Shown here piece after piece: positions 47,550 through 56,078 of a stretch of DNA of 64,000 nucleotides. Every line of letters starts with the position of its first letter. Position 1 is the stretch's first letter. The stretch is from the NCBI RefSeq assembly GCF_013408655.1, contig NZ_JACCBP010000001.1, forward strand, positions 682,001-746,000, in the 5' to 3' direction. Origin of the DNA: Pigmentiphaga litoralis. GTDB lineage: Bacteria; Pseudomonadota; Gammaproteobacteria; Burkholderiales; Burkholderiaceae_B. A program made the position numbers and the translations under genes. The notes below the pieces were generated by a model. It saw nothing but the letters and a program-made list of their open reading frames with translations, was not told where the DNA came from and ran no database searches.

Positions 47550-48395
47550 TTACAGCATCGGCAAGCCCCGCGGCTTCGCGCCGCGCGGAAATGCCTTGTC
47601 GATCTGGATGATCTCGTCATCGCTCAGCATGATGTCACCGGCCCCGGCATTGGCTTGCGTGTGATCCGCGGTGGACGCCTTCGGGATGGCGAAGACGTCA
47701 TTGCTGCGGGTCAGGAAGGCCAGTGCAACCTGCCGTGCCGTGGCCCCATGGGCGTCGGCAATGGCCGCCAGCACCCGACCGCCGGCGCTGTCCGGGGACG
47801 GAAACGCGTCCTGTCCGAAAGGGCTGTAGGCCACGACCGCGATCTGGTTCTCTTCGCACCACGGGATGACGGCGTGTTCGATGGCGCGCTCTTTCAGGTG
47901 GTAGAGCACCTGGTTGCAGGCAATGCGGCCCGGACCCAACACATCGATCGCTTCTTCCAGGTCATCGACATCGAAGTTGCTGACGCCGAAGCTCAGGATC
48001 TTGCCCTCGCGTTGCAGGTCTTCGAAGGCGGCAAAGGTCTCCTCCAGAGGATAGGATCCGCGCCAATGCAGCAGGTAGCAGTCCAGCCGGTCGGTGCGCA
48101 GCAGCTTGAGCGAACGTTCGCAGGCGCTGCGCACGCCGCGTTTCGACGCGTTGGAGGGCACTACCTTGGACACCAGGAAAACCTCGTCTCGACGGCCATC
48201 GATCGCCTCGCCCACCAGCGCTTCGGCGTCTCCGTCGCCGTACATTTCGGCGGTATCGATGTGCCGCAAGCCCAGGTCCAGGCCGCGCTGCAATGCGGCG
48301 ATGGCCTGGGGACGCGGCGCGAGTTCCAGGTTCCATGTGCCCTGACCGATGATCGGGACCTGGCGGCCGGTGCCGCCGAAAGGACGTTCTTGCAT
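47550..48395 (-). CDS. Aldo/keto reductase
   Basis: A 281-residue NADPH-dependent aldo/keto reductase, an (alpha/beta)8 barrel. The catalytic tetrad is visible: Asp and Tyr in HIDTAEMYGDGDAE, Lys in FLVSKVVPSN and His in CYLLHWRGS. The SFGVSNFD and NQVLYHL motifs and the C-terminal AIPKAST phosphate-binding segment complete the family picture; it is closest to the small YakC/DkgA-like bacterial reductases. GAGGAA lies upstream of the ATG at 48395. It is convergent with the MFS gene (11 bases between stops). Substrate unknown. Confidence 0.94.
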   Translation of the reverse strand: MQERPFGGTGRQVPIIGQGTWNLELAPRPQAIAALQRGLDLGLRHIDTAEMYGDGDAEALVGEAIDGRRDEVFLVSKVVPSNASKRGVRSACERSLKLLRTDRLDCYLLHWRGSYPLEETFAAFEDLQREGKILSFGVSNFDVDDLEEAIDVLGPGRIACNQVLYHLKERAIEHAVIPWCEENQIAVVAYSPFGQDAFPSPDSAGGRVLAAIADAHGATARQVALAFLTRSNDVFAIPKASTADHTQANAGAGDIMLSDDEIIQIDKAFPRGAKPRGLPML

Positions 48396-48487
48396 GATGG
48401 CTTCCTCAGCTGGACTGCGGCCGACATGCTAGCAGCGAGTCAGGGCGCGCTTCCAACGCCGTTACCATCGGTTGAAAGCGCGCCGCC

Positions 48488-50038
48488 TCAGACCTTGGGC
48501 GGCAGGGTGCGCAGGATCCGCGCCGTCAGCAACCCGGCAAGCAGTACCAGCACGCCGCCGACCAGCGCCGTGAATTGCAGTGCACTGACGAATGCCTCCC
48601 GCGCCACCAGCAGCAACGCGTCGGCGACCGGGCCGGGGGCGCCGTGCGCCGTGGCGACCGCGCCGCCCAACGTGGCGAGCGACGTGGCGCGATCTTCGGG
48701 CGACAGCGCTGCAGGCAGCCCATCGCTGACCGCCATCCGGTAGATGAGCGTGCCCAGGCTGCCGAAGATGGCAATGCCGAGCGCGCCGCTGAATTCGGCG
48801 CTGGTCTCGGAAATGGCGGAGGCCGACCCGGCGCGTTCCGGCGGCGCAGCCGTCACGATGATCTCGTTGCCGACGGTGAACACGGGCGCCATGCCCAGGC
48901 TCATGACGATCGTGCCGGCAATCAGGGCAGACAGGCCCCACGATGTGCCGGCCATCCACACCAGCGCAAAGCCGATCGACGATGACAGCAGCCCCCAGAT
49001 CATGATGGTGGCGGGCGCGACATGGCGTGACAGCCGCGGCGAAAGCAGGGACCCGAATACGAAGCCCAGTGCCCAGGGCAGCAAGGCGACGCCTGCCATC
49101 AGCGGCGACAGGCCCAGCACTAGTTGCAGGTACTGGCTGATGTAGATGTAGACGCCGAACATGGCCAGGCAGGACAGGGCATAGGCCGTGATGGCCGCGC
49201 TGAACGGCCGGCTTTGAAACAGGGCCAGGTCGAGCAGCGGATAGGCCAGCGTGGTCTGCCGCCGGATGAACACCGTGCCGACGCCCAGGCCGACCGCCAG
49301 CAGCGCCAGTGGCAACGCGTGCAAGCCATGCTCGGCCAACTGCTTGAGCGCATAGATGATGCTGAGCACCGCGAACAAGGACAGGGCAACGCTGACCAGG
49401 TCGATGCGGCCGGCGTTCGGGTCCTTGTATTCGGGCAGCAGCGACGGCCCGACAATCAACAGCAGCGCCATCACCGGCAAGGCCAGCAGGAACACCGAGC
49501 CCCACCAGAAAAATTCCAGCAGGACACCACCGACCAGCGGGCCGATCGCGCTGCCGACTGAAAAGCTGGCGATCCAAACGCCGATTGCGAACTGCCGTTG
49601 CCGCTCGTCATGGAACATGTTCCGGATGAGCGACAGGGTCGAGGGCGCCAGCGTCGCACCGGCAATCCCGAGCAGCGCCCGCATGGCAATCAGCATGCCG
49701 GCCGAGTCGGCAAAGGCGGCCAGCGTCGAGGCCACGGCAAAGAAGGCGGCGCCGATCAGCAGGAGCTTGCGGCGGCCGATCCGGTCGCCCAGCGTTCCCA
49801 TGGTGATGAGGAAACCCGCCACCAGAAATCCGTAGACGTCGATGATCCAGAGGAGCTGCGAGCTGGACGGATGCAGGTGTTCGCTGATCGCGGGCAGGGC
49901 CAGATTGAGTACGGTCAGGTCCATGGCATAGACCAGACAGGGCAGGGCGATGACCGCCAGGCCTATCCATTCCCGGCGGGTGGCGAGGGTGCGGGCCTCG
50001 GGCGACGGGGCCGATTCAGTGGGGGGTGCAGAGGTCAT
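48488..50038 (-). CDS. DHA2-family (14-TMS) multidrug MFS transporter
   Basis: A 516-residue major facilitator with about fourteen membrane segments, typical of the DHA2 (EmrB/QacA/SmvA) drug:H+ antiporters. Landmarks are MDLTVLNLALPAISEHL in helix 1 (motif D1), the GTLGDRIGRRKLLLIG loop (motif A) and GPLVGGVLLEFFWWGSVFLLALP (motif C region). The sequence is closest to the SmvA-type quaternary-ammonium and dye exporters. I use the ATG at 50038; upstream residues lack homology. It stands alone between an aldo/keto reductase and the ECF sigma operon. Confidence 0.92.
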   Translation of the reverse strand: MTSAPPTESAPSPEARTLATRREWIGLAVIALPCLVYAMDLTVLNLALPAISEHLHPSSSQLLWIIDVYGFLVAGFLITMGTLGDRIGRRKLLLIGAAFFAVASTLAAFADSAGMLIAMRALLGIAGATLAPSTLSLIRNMFHDERQRQFAIGVWIASFSVGSAIGPLVGGVLLEFFWWGSVFLLALPVMALLLIVGPSLLPEYKDPNAGRIDLVSVALSLFAVLSIIYALKQLAEHGLHALPLALLAVGLGVGTVFIRRQTTLAYPLLDLALFQSRPFSAAITAYALSCLAMFGVYIYISQYLQLVLGLSPLMAGVALLPWALGFVFGSLLSPRLSRHVAPATIMIWGLLSSSIGFALVWMAGTSWGLSALIAGTIVMSLGMAPVFTVGNEIIVTAAPPERAGSASAISETSAEFSGALGIAIFGSLGTLIYRMAVSDGLPAALSPEDRATSLATLGGAVATAHGAPGPVADALLLVAREAFVSALQFTALVGGVLVLLAGLLTARILRTLPPKV

Positions 50039-50144
50039 GACGAACACATTCAGGAAGGGGCGGCCACAAGCGTTCCGATGGCGGGACGCGGCGCGCAACC
50101 GGCAAGGGTGCCACATTTGAGGATGTCACACCAATATGGCCGAC

Positions 50145-51440
50145 TCATGTCGGCGCGGCAGGGGGCTCCGTCGGCAGGGCCGCCGCCCGTTCGAGCAAGG
50201 CCGCGCGTTCGCGGGCATTGCGGGTCAGGTCCGCGGCGCACTGGAAGGCGGCCCGTGCCTCGGCATGCCGATGCAGGCGCGCCAGCAGGTCGCCGCGCAC
50301 ACCTGGCAACCACGGGTAATGGGCCAGCGCCGGATCGCGCGCCAGTTCGTCCACCAAGTCCAGCGCGGCCTGCGGACCCTCGGCCATGCTGACGGCCACC
50401 GCGCGGTTCAAGGCCACCACCGGCGATGGGGACCGCATCATCAACACGTTGTAGATCGCAACGATCCGCCGCCAGTCGGTGGCGCCCGCCGTGGCCGCGC
50501 GTGCGTGGCAGGCAGCCAGTGCGGCCTGCAACGCGTAAGGCCCGTCGGCGCCGCCCAGTGCCTCGGCGCGCGCCAGGGCCGCCAGCCCCCGGTGAATCAG
50601 CAGCGCGTCCCAGCGAGTCCGGTCCTGGTCGGCCAGCAGCACGGGCCGGCCCGCCGCGTCGACCCGGGCAGCAGCGCGCGATGCCTGCAATTCCATCAAG
50701 GCCAGCAACCCCTGCACCTCGCTTTCAGCCGGCGCCAGCCGGGCCAGCACGCGCCCCAGGCGGATCGCTTCGTCGCACAGCGCCGGACGCATCAGGTCAT
50801 CGCCCGCGGTCGCTGTATAGCCTTCATTGAAGATCAGGTAGATGACTTCGAGCACCGAGGCAAGCCGTTCAGGCCGGGCCTGAGCATCGGGTACCTCGAA
50901 GGGCACGGCGGCGGCTGTCAGCGCCCGTTTGGCGCGGACGATGCGCTGCGCGATGGTGGGTTCGGGGACCAGGAACGCGCGCGCGATCTCGTCGGTGGTC
51001 AGGCCGCCCAGCAGCCGAAGCGTGAGCGCGACTCGGCCATCGGTGGGCAGCACCGGATGGCACGCGGTAAAGATCAGCCGCAGGAGATCGTCGCCCACGT
51101 CGTCCTCCCGGGCCGCGGCAACCTGGTCGGCCGGGTCCGGCGCCGACGCGCCATACAGCACTTCCTGCTCGTGGCCGTACTGCTCGTTCTTGCGCGCGTG
51201 CAGCGCCTGCTGGCGCAGCCGGTCAAGCGCGCGGTTGATCGCCGTCGTCATGAGCCACGCGCCCGGATTGTCGGGCACCCCGTCGCGCGGCCAGCGTTCG
51301 AGCGCGGCCACCAGCGCGTCCTGCGCCAGTTCCTCGGCCACGCCGACGTCACGCACCCGCCGCGCGACCGCCGCAATGACGCGCGCGGACTCGATCCGCC
51401 AGACGGCGTCGATCGCACGATGGGTGGCCGTGGCGTCCAC
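50145..51440 (-). CDS. ECF42-like RNA polymerase sigma factor with C-terminal extension
   Basis: A 431-residue extracytoplasmic-function sigma factor of the large (DUF6596-bearing) type. Region 2 (about 10-75) shows VGVAEELAQDALVAALERWPRDGVPDNPGAWLMTTAINRALDRLR; region 4 (about 115-170) has LRLLGGLTTDEIARAFLVPEPTIAQRIVRAKR. A helical, TPR-like C-terminal extension of about 250 residues follows, with VLEVIYLIFNEGYTA, the mark of the ECF42 group. Such factors have no anti-sigma factor and are encoded with YCII/DGPF proteins, as here. The start is an apparent GTG 9 bases after the VOC stop. It probably activates its own operon in response to an unknown cue. Confidence 0.92.
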   Translation of the reverse strand: MDATATHRAIDAVWRIESARVIAAVARRVRDVGVAEELAQDALVAALERWPRDGVPDNPGAWLMTTAINRALDRLRQQALHARKNEQYGHEQEVLYGASAPDPADQVAAAREDDVGDDLLRLIFTACHPVLPTDGRVALTLRLLGGLTTDEIARAFLVPEPTIAQRIVRAKRALTAAAVPFEVPDAQARPERLASVLEVIYLIFNEGYTATAGDDLMRPALCDEAIRLGRVLARLAPAESEVQGLLALMELQASRAAARVDAAGRPVLLADQDRTRWDALLIHRGLAALARAEALGGADGPYALQAALAACHARAATAGATDWRRIVAIYNVLMMRSPSPVVALNRAVAVSMAEGPQAALDLVDELARDPALAHYPWLPGVRGDLLARLHRHAEARAAFQCAADLTRNARERAALLERAAALPTEPPAAPT

Positions 51441-51448
51441 GTGACCGG

Positions 51449-51916
51449 TCAGGTGGTGGCCTGGTGGTCGGGGCTGCCGGATGGCGTCCCGGCGGGTTGT
51501 GGCGGCTGCATTTCGGGCGGCGCGGCGCTCATGTCCATGAACATCAACTCCCAGATGTGGCCGTCCAGGTCGGTAAATCCGTGGGCGTACATGAAGCCGT
51601 AGTCCATGGGCGGCTGCGGTGCCGTGCCGCCGGCCGCAAGCGCCTTGGCCACCAGGTCTTCCACTTCCGCCCGGCTTTCACAGGACAGGCAGGTCAATAC
51701 TTCGGTGCTGGTGTGGGCGTCGCTGATGGGCTTGGGCGTGAAGCCCCGGAATTTTTCATGCGTCAGCAGCATGGCAAAAATGTTCTCGCCAAGGATCATG
51801 CAGGCGGCGGTGTGGTCGGTAAAGCGCGGCTCGAAGGTCAGGCCCAGCGCCGCAAAGAAAGTCTTGCTGCGGGGCAGGTCGGCGACGGGCAGATTGACGA
51901 AAATGTGTTTGTGCAT
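51449..51916 (-). CDS. VOC-family protein of ECF42 operon
   Basis: A 155-residue VOC protein starting MHKHIFVNLPVADLPRSKTFFAALG, of the type often named glyoxalase or lactoylglutathione lyase-like. The second module has YGFMYAHGFTDLDGHIWELMFMD; the final Glu is the usual metal ligand position. A Pro-rich tail closes it. AGGACA is upstream of the ATG at 51916. It is the third gene of the YCII-YCII-VOC-sigma operon. Confidence 0.92.
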   Translation of the reverse strand: MHKHIFVNLPVADLPRSKTFFAALGLTFEPRFTDHTAACMILGENIFAMLLTHEKFRGFTPKPISDAHTSTEVLTCLSCESRAEVEDLVAKALAAGGTAPQPPMDYGFMYAHGFTDLDGHIWELMFMDMSAAPPEMQPPQPAGTPSGSPDHQATT

Positions 51917-52002
51917 GGCGGTGTCCTGTGAAGGCAAGGGTGGGTCCAGCGGTGGCTGCGGGGTTGCTGTCGCGGTGGCTATCGTTGTGGCTATTGTGGT
52001 GG

Positions 52003-52401
52003 CTACATCGATGGCCGGGTCAGCGCGTCGGGCAGGTCTTCGGCTTCGTACAAGGGGCGCACTTCGATTTCGGCGCTGGCCCCCGCGCCCATCGGATTCG
52101 GGAAGCGTCTTGCCCATTCCATGGCTTCATCGCGTGAGCGTACCTGGATCAGCGTATAGCCGGCCAGCAACTCTTTGGTCTCTGCAAAGGGCCCGTCGAT
52201 GACGGTGCGGCGATCGCCTGCGTAGCGGATGCGCCAGCCAACGGCGCTTGGCTTGAGCCCGGCGGCGTCGAGCAGGACGCCCGCCCTGGCAAGGGCATCG
52301 TGGTACTCGGTCATGGCGGCCATCATGGCCGTATCGCCGAACAGGGTGCTAGCTTCGGTTTCAGTCTCGGGCGTGGCCCGGACCAGGATCATGAAACGCA
52401 T
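52003..52401 (-). CDS. YCII/DGPF-domain protein
   Basis: A 132-residue YCII-related protein with the DGPF motif (VIDGPFAETKELLAGYTLIQVRSRDEAMEWARRFP). It starts MRFMILVRATPETE, where the ATG at 52401 has GGAGACC eight bases upstream. YCII proteins are small ferredoxin-like-fold dimers with a conserved His-Asp pair and mostly unknown function; this type travels with ECF42 sigma factors. It resembles its neighbour at 52524-52877 and may have arisen from it by duplication. Confidence 0.93.
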   Translation of the reverse strand: MRFMILVRATPETETEASTLFGDTAMMAAMTEYHDALARAGVLLDAAGLKPSAVGWRIRYAGDRRTVIDGPFAETKELLAGYTLIQVRSRDEAMEWARRFPNPMGAGASAEIEVRPLYEAEDLPDALTRPSM

Positions 52402-52523
52402 CGGGGTCTCCTGCAAGGCGGGAAGGTTCGCCTCTGCCCCTACGACGACCCACGATGACCGGAATCGACACGGGCTCGACAGGAAATGTGCGCCGCGCGA
52501 AAAAATTGTTTCAGTGGTCCGGT

Positions 52524-52877
52524 TCAGAAGTAGCAGGGCGCGACTTCGCGGACTTCGACCGTGCACCATTCCGCCGCCGGGCAGGTGCCGGCGATCTCGA
52601 CCGCTTCATCACGGGTGGCGCAGTTGAGCAGGAAGAAGCCCCCGACCATTTCCTTGGCTTCGGCAAAGGGGCCGTCGATGAGGCGCTGGCGGCCATCGCG
52701 CTTTTGTACGCGGACGGCTTTTTGTTGGGAGACAAGGGATTCGCCGGCGACCAGCAGGCCGCGAGCGTGAAGGTCCGCACCGAAACCCAGCATGCGGTCG
52801 TACAGGGCACGACCTTCGGCCTCGGTGCGTTCGCTGCGTTGGTTGACGGGTTCAACGATCAGAAGCATGTAGGGCAT
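52524..52877 (-). CDS. YCII/DGPF-domain protein
   Basis: A 117-residue YCII protein starting MPYMLLIVEPVNQRSERTEAEG, with LIDGPFAEAKEMVGGFFLLNCATRDEAVEIAGTCPAAEWCTVEVREV. It is the first gene of the ECF42-like operon. The reading frame is open much further upstream but that part is antisense-like to the BASS transporter gene and not homologous; the ATG at 52877 matches the family start. About 120 bases separate it from the second YCII gene. Confidence 0.92.
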   Translation of the reverse strand: MPYMLLIVEPVNQRSERTEAEGRALYDRMLGFGADLHARGLLVAGESLVSQQKAVRVQKRDGRQRLIDGPFAEAKEMVGGFFLLNCATRDEAVEIAGTCPAAEWCTVEVREVAPCYF

Positions 52878-52969
52878 GGCGGCGTGCTCGGCGGCAGGAC
52901 GGGCCCCGATTCTTGCAGATTCCCGCGCGCCGCGCAGCCCCGGCCTGCGCCGAGGGCTGGCGGGCGAAC

Positions 52970-53926
52970 TCAGACGCGCGGGGCGGCGTCCTGGCGAGTG
53001 TCGTCCTTGAAGCGGCGGAACAGCGTCGCGGCCAGGGGGCCCGAGATGTTGTGCCACACGCTGAAGATCGCGCTGGGCACGGCGGCCAGCGGCGAAAAAT
53101 GCGCGGTCGCCAATGCGACCCCGAGGCCGGAGTTCTGCATGCCGACCTCGATCGAGATGGCCTTGCGTTTGGCCACGCTCATGCCAAAAGCCTTGGCCAG
53201 GCCATAACCGATCAGCAGACCCAGACCGTTGTGCAACACAACCACCGCGAAAATCATCAGTCCACTGCTGGCAATACGCGCCTGGTTGCCCGCCACCACG
53301 GCCGCGACGATGGCAACGATCGCCACCACTGAAATCAGCGGCAACACGGCGACGCCATGCTGGACGCGCTTGCCCAGCACATACTGTGCGGCCACGCCGA
53401 GCGCGATCGGCAGCACCACCACCTGGACGATGGACCAGAACATGGCCGCGGCGCTGACCTCGATCCACTGGCTGGCCAGCAGGTAAATCAATGCAGGCGT
53501 GACGATGGGGGCGACCAGCGTCGTCACCGATGTGATGGCGACCGACAGCGCCACATCGCCGCGAGCCAGGAAGGTCATGACGTTCGATGCGGTGCCGCCA
53601 GGGCAGCAACCGACCAGGATGACGCCCACGGCCACTTCCGGGGGCAGGTTCAGCGCCTGCGTCAGCAGCCAGGCCAGGCCCGGCATGATGATGAACTGGC
53701 CCGCCACGCCGATCGCGACGTCGCGCGGGCGGCGCACCACTTCACGGAAATCTTCCTTGGACAGCGTCAGGCCCATGCCGAACATGATGACGCCGAGCAG
53801 CGGCACGATGTACTTGCCCAGCCACGTGAATTGCGCTGGTGCAAAGAAGGCGATGATGGCAAACAGCAAGACCCAGATGGCGAAGGTATTGCCGACGAAA
53901 CGGCTGAGGCGGGCGAGGGCCTGCAT
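52970..53926 (-). CDS. BASS-family (bile acid:Na+ symporter-like) transporter
   Basis: A 318-residue membrane protein with about ten segments of the bile acid:sodium symporter superfamily. The Na+-site sequence GVILVGCCPGGTASNVMTFLARGDVALSV and the second-half ISIEVGMQNSGLGVALA are diagnostic. Bacterial relatives include PanS (pantoate/ketopantoate) and YocS; the substrate is likely an organic anion. The ATG at 53926 has AGGAAT upstream. The 190 bases before it are very GC-rich and show no gene. Confidence 0.92.
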   Translation of the reverse strand: MQALARLSRFVGNTFAIWVLLFAIIAFFAPAQFTWLGKYIVPLLGVIMFGMGLTLSKEDFREVVRRPRDVAIGVAGQFIIMPGLAWLLTQALNLPPEVAVGVILVGCCPGGTASNVMTFLARGDVALSVAITSVTTLVAPIVTPALIYLLASQWIEVSAAAMFWSIVQVVVLPIALGVAAQYVLGKRVQHGVAVLPLISVVAIVAIVAAVVAGNQARIASSGLMIFAVVVLHNGLGLLIGYGLAKAFGMSVAKRKAISIEVGMQNSGLGVALATAHFSPLAAVPSAIFSVWHNISGPLAATLFRRFKDDTRQDAAPRV

Positions 53927-54116
53927 GGACGATTCCTGTGACGGGCAGACGCGCGCGGGTCGTTGAATGACCGGGCGCACGTGGGGAAGGGACGGACGGC
54001 AGTGGGCCGGTCCGGAAAGGGCGGTAGTGTACGCCGGGACGGCGCGGGCCGCAGGGCGCAGGGCGGACCGGACGGTGACGCGGGGCCGGGCGCCGGAACG
54101 CCGGCTGCCCGCTTCC

Positions 54117-55205
54117 TCAGCCCGATATCTTCCGCGCGGCGGTTCGTCGGGATGGCGCTTTGTGGGCGGAAGGCTTCGGCGCAGTGGCGCGCGTTGCAGG
54201 CGATGTTGGCGTCGCCGGTGGCGCTGCTGGCCGTTTGGTCTGTGCGGGTTGGGTCTGCGCGGGTTGGGTCGCCGAGGCTTTCTTTGCAGGGGGCGGTGTT
54301 GCGGGTACTTGCTCTGCAGCCGCTGTCTTGGAGGCTGACTTCTTGGGTGCTGCCTTCTTCACTGCAGCCTTTTTGGGTTCGGCCTTTTTGGCTGCGGTCT
54401 TCTTCGCCGCCGTTTTCTTCACCGCCGTCTTCGCTTCACCCAGCACGATCCATGTGGGTGCGTGGTCGCTGGCATGCGGCAGGTCGCGCACCCACCGGTC
54501 GACGCCGGCCGATTCCAGTCGTGGCGCCAGATCCTTGCTCAACAGCAGATGATCGATCCGCAGGCCCGAGTTCTTCTGCCAGTGCTGGCGGAAGTAATCC
54601 CAGAACGTGTAGATGCGTTCGTCGGGATACTGCGCGCGCAGCGCATCGGTCCAGCCCTGGTCCACCAGCCGCGCAAAGCACTCTCGGCTCTCGGGCTGCA
54701 GCAAGGCATCCTTGAGCCAGGACTTGGGGTTATAGATGTCGTCATCGGTCGGCACGACGTTGTAGTCGCCCGCAAGCACCACCGGATGGCCGCTGTCGAA
54801 CAAGGTCTGCGCATGCTTCAGGAAATGCTCGAACCAGGCCAGTTTGTAGTCGAACTTGGGGCCGGGTTGCGGATTGCCATTCGGCAGATACAGGCAGCCG
54901 ATCAGCACCCCGTTCACCGCCGCTTCCAGGTAGCGGCTGTGTTCATCCTTCTCGAAGCCGGGCAAGCCGCGCCGGGTCTCAACCGGGTCCGTATCGCGCG
55001 CCAGGATCGCCACCCCGTTCCACGACTTCTGGCCATGCGAGATCACCCCATACCCGGCAGCCCGGATCTCGTCCGCCGGAAACGTCGCGTCCGTCGTCTT
55101 CAACTCCTGCAGACACGCCACGTCCGGCGCCTCCCGCCCCAGCCACTCCAGCAAAGCCGGCAAGCGGGCCCGGATCCCATTGATGTTGAAGGTAGCAATC
55201 TTCAT
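54117..55205 (-). CDS. xthA: Exodeoxyribonuclease III with Lys/Ala/Pro-rich tail
   Basis: A 362-residue protein. Residues 1-257 are a complete exonuclease III (AP endonuclease) of the E. coli XthA type: MKIATFNINGIRARLPAL with Asn7, Glu34 in LQELK, GDYNV with Asp147 and Asn149, and SDHAP with the catalytic Asp-His pair at 247-248. The enzyme cuts at abasic sites and degrades 3' ends in base-excision repair. The last 105 residues are a low-complexity tail, first Lys/Ala-rich (KKTAAKK-type repeats, like histone H1 or AlgP) and then Pro/Ala/Thr-rich. E. coli XthA ends at 268, so the tail is an addition. The ATG at 55205 matches the family start. Confidence 0.95.
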   Translation of the reverse strand: MKIATFNINGIRARLPALLEWLGREAPDVACLQELKTTDATFPADEIRAAGYGVISHGQKSWNGVAILARDTDPVETRRGLPGFEKDEHSRYLEAAVNGVLIGCLYLPNGNPQPGPKFDYKLAWFEHFLKHAQTLFDSGHPVVLAGDYNVVPTDDDIYNPKSWLKDALLQPESRECFARLVDQGWTDALRAQYPDERIYTFWDYFRQHWQKNSGLRIDHLLLSKDLAPRLESAGVDRWVRDLPHASDHAPTWIVLGEAKTAVKKTAAKKTAAKKAEPKKAAVKKAAPKKSASKTAAAEQVPATPPPAKKASATQPAQTQPAQTKRPAAPPATPTSPATRATAPKPSAHKAPSRRTAARKISG

Positions 55206-55388
55206 GAAGGCGCCAGCCGATAGTATGAAAATACGATTGTGCCGCCAGCTCCCCGCCAATAACACAGCAACGTGTTACCCCATGCATCGCCCCGGTAGAC
55301 CCCCGAAACACCATGACCACCACCGATGGGGGGGTTATCGAACCATCAAATTGCCGCTATCCTCCAATCACGACACGCAAGCACACAC

Positions 55389-55471
55389 TCCCCCCAGGGA
55401 CGCCGCGGATCCGGCTCTTCCGGTCCGCTGGTGTCGCCCCTGGGGGAGGCGCAACGCGCCAAGGGGGGTAT
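55389..55471. repeat. multi-stem palindromic element covering a ribosome-binding site
   Basis: A compact set of inverted repeats: outer arms CTCCCCCCAGGG (55389-55400) and CCCCTGGGGGAG (55437-55448), an inner GCGGATCCGG/CCGGTCCGC hairpin (about 55405-55429), and GGCGC-AAC-GCGCC (55448-55460) followed by AAGGGGGG. The last run is the likely Shine-Dalgarno of the DsbA-family gene at 55476. Its make-up resembles the extragenic palindromic repeats scattered in Burkholderiales genomes, recalled and not searched. No second copy was noticed in this window. Confidence 0.7.
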
Positions 55472-55475
55472 CTCT

Positions 55476-56015
55476 ATGCCAGACCGTACCGCATTGATTC
55501 CTGACAAGGCGATTGATCACATTATCGGACCGGCTTCGGCCCCCGTCGTGATCATCGAATATGGCGATCTTGAATGTCCGAACTGCCGCACGGCACACGG
55601 GGCCGTCCACCAGTTGCTCAAGCGCCGCGCCGACGACGTCCGTTACGTGTTCCGTCATTTCCCGCTGCTGGAAGTGCATCCCCATGCCGAACTTGCGGCC
55701 GAAGCCGCCGAAGTGGCGGGCGCGCAGGGCAAGTTCTGGCCCTATGTGGATATGCTGTTCGAACACCAGTCGCATCTGGACCACGCGCACCTGATCACCT
55801 ACGCAGAAACGCTTGAACTGGACATGCTGCGGTTCAAGAGCGAGCTCGATGACCACGTGTACCTGCAGCGGGTGCAGGAACACATTGCGTTGGGCACGGC
55901 GCTGCGGGTGCGCGCCACCCCCACGTTCTACATCAATGGCGTGCTGGTCGATGTGTCCTTCGGCATGGACCGGCTCGAACGCGCGATCGACGCCGCGGTG
56001 GCCGCGTCGCGCTAG
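55476..56015 (+). CDS. DsbA-family thiol-disulfide protein
   Basis: A 179-residue DsbA/thioredoxin-4-fold protein with the active site CPNC in VVIIEYGDLECPNCRTAHGAV and the cis-Pro loop RVRATPTFYINGV. There is no signal peptide from the ATG at 55476, so it appears cytoplasmic, or else an oxidoreductase acting on small molecules. An AAGGGGGG site inside a palindromic element precedes it. It lies 63 bases before the cyclic-nucleotide-domain flavoprotein on the same strand, so the two probably form a redox pair, although that flavoprotein lacks redox cysteines. Confidence 0.92.
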   Translation: MPDRTALIPDKAIDHIIGPASAPVVIIEYGDLECPNCRTAHGAVHQLLKRRADDVRYVFRHFPLLEVHPHAELAAEAAEVAGAQGKFWPYVDMLFEHQSHLDHAHLITYAETLELDMLRFKSELDDHVYLQRVQEHIALGTALRVRATPTFYINGVLVDVSFGMDRLERAIDAAVAASR

Positions 56016-56078
56016 CAGCGGCACCCTACCCCGGCCCTACACGCCGGGCATCCCGGAACATTCAAGGACACGCCACGC

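Noticed and set aside
48488..50116. Extended N-terminus of the DHA2 transporter to 50116
   Set aside because: The added residues are Arg/His/Cys-rich and not part of the family; the ATG at 50038 leads straight into the expected N-terminus.
52878..53609. Upstream extension of the YCII gene at 52524
   Set aside because: The extra frame lies within the BASS transporter gene in another frame and has no family match; the YCII fold starts at 52877.
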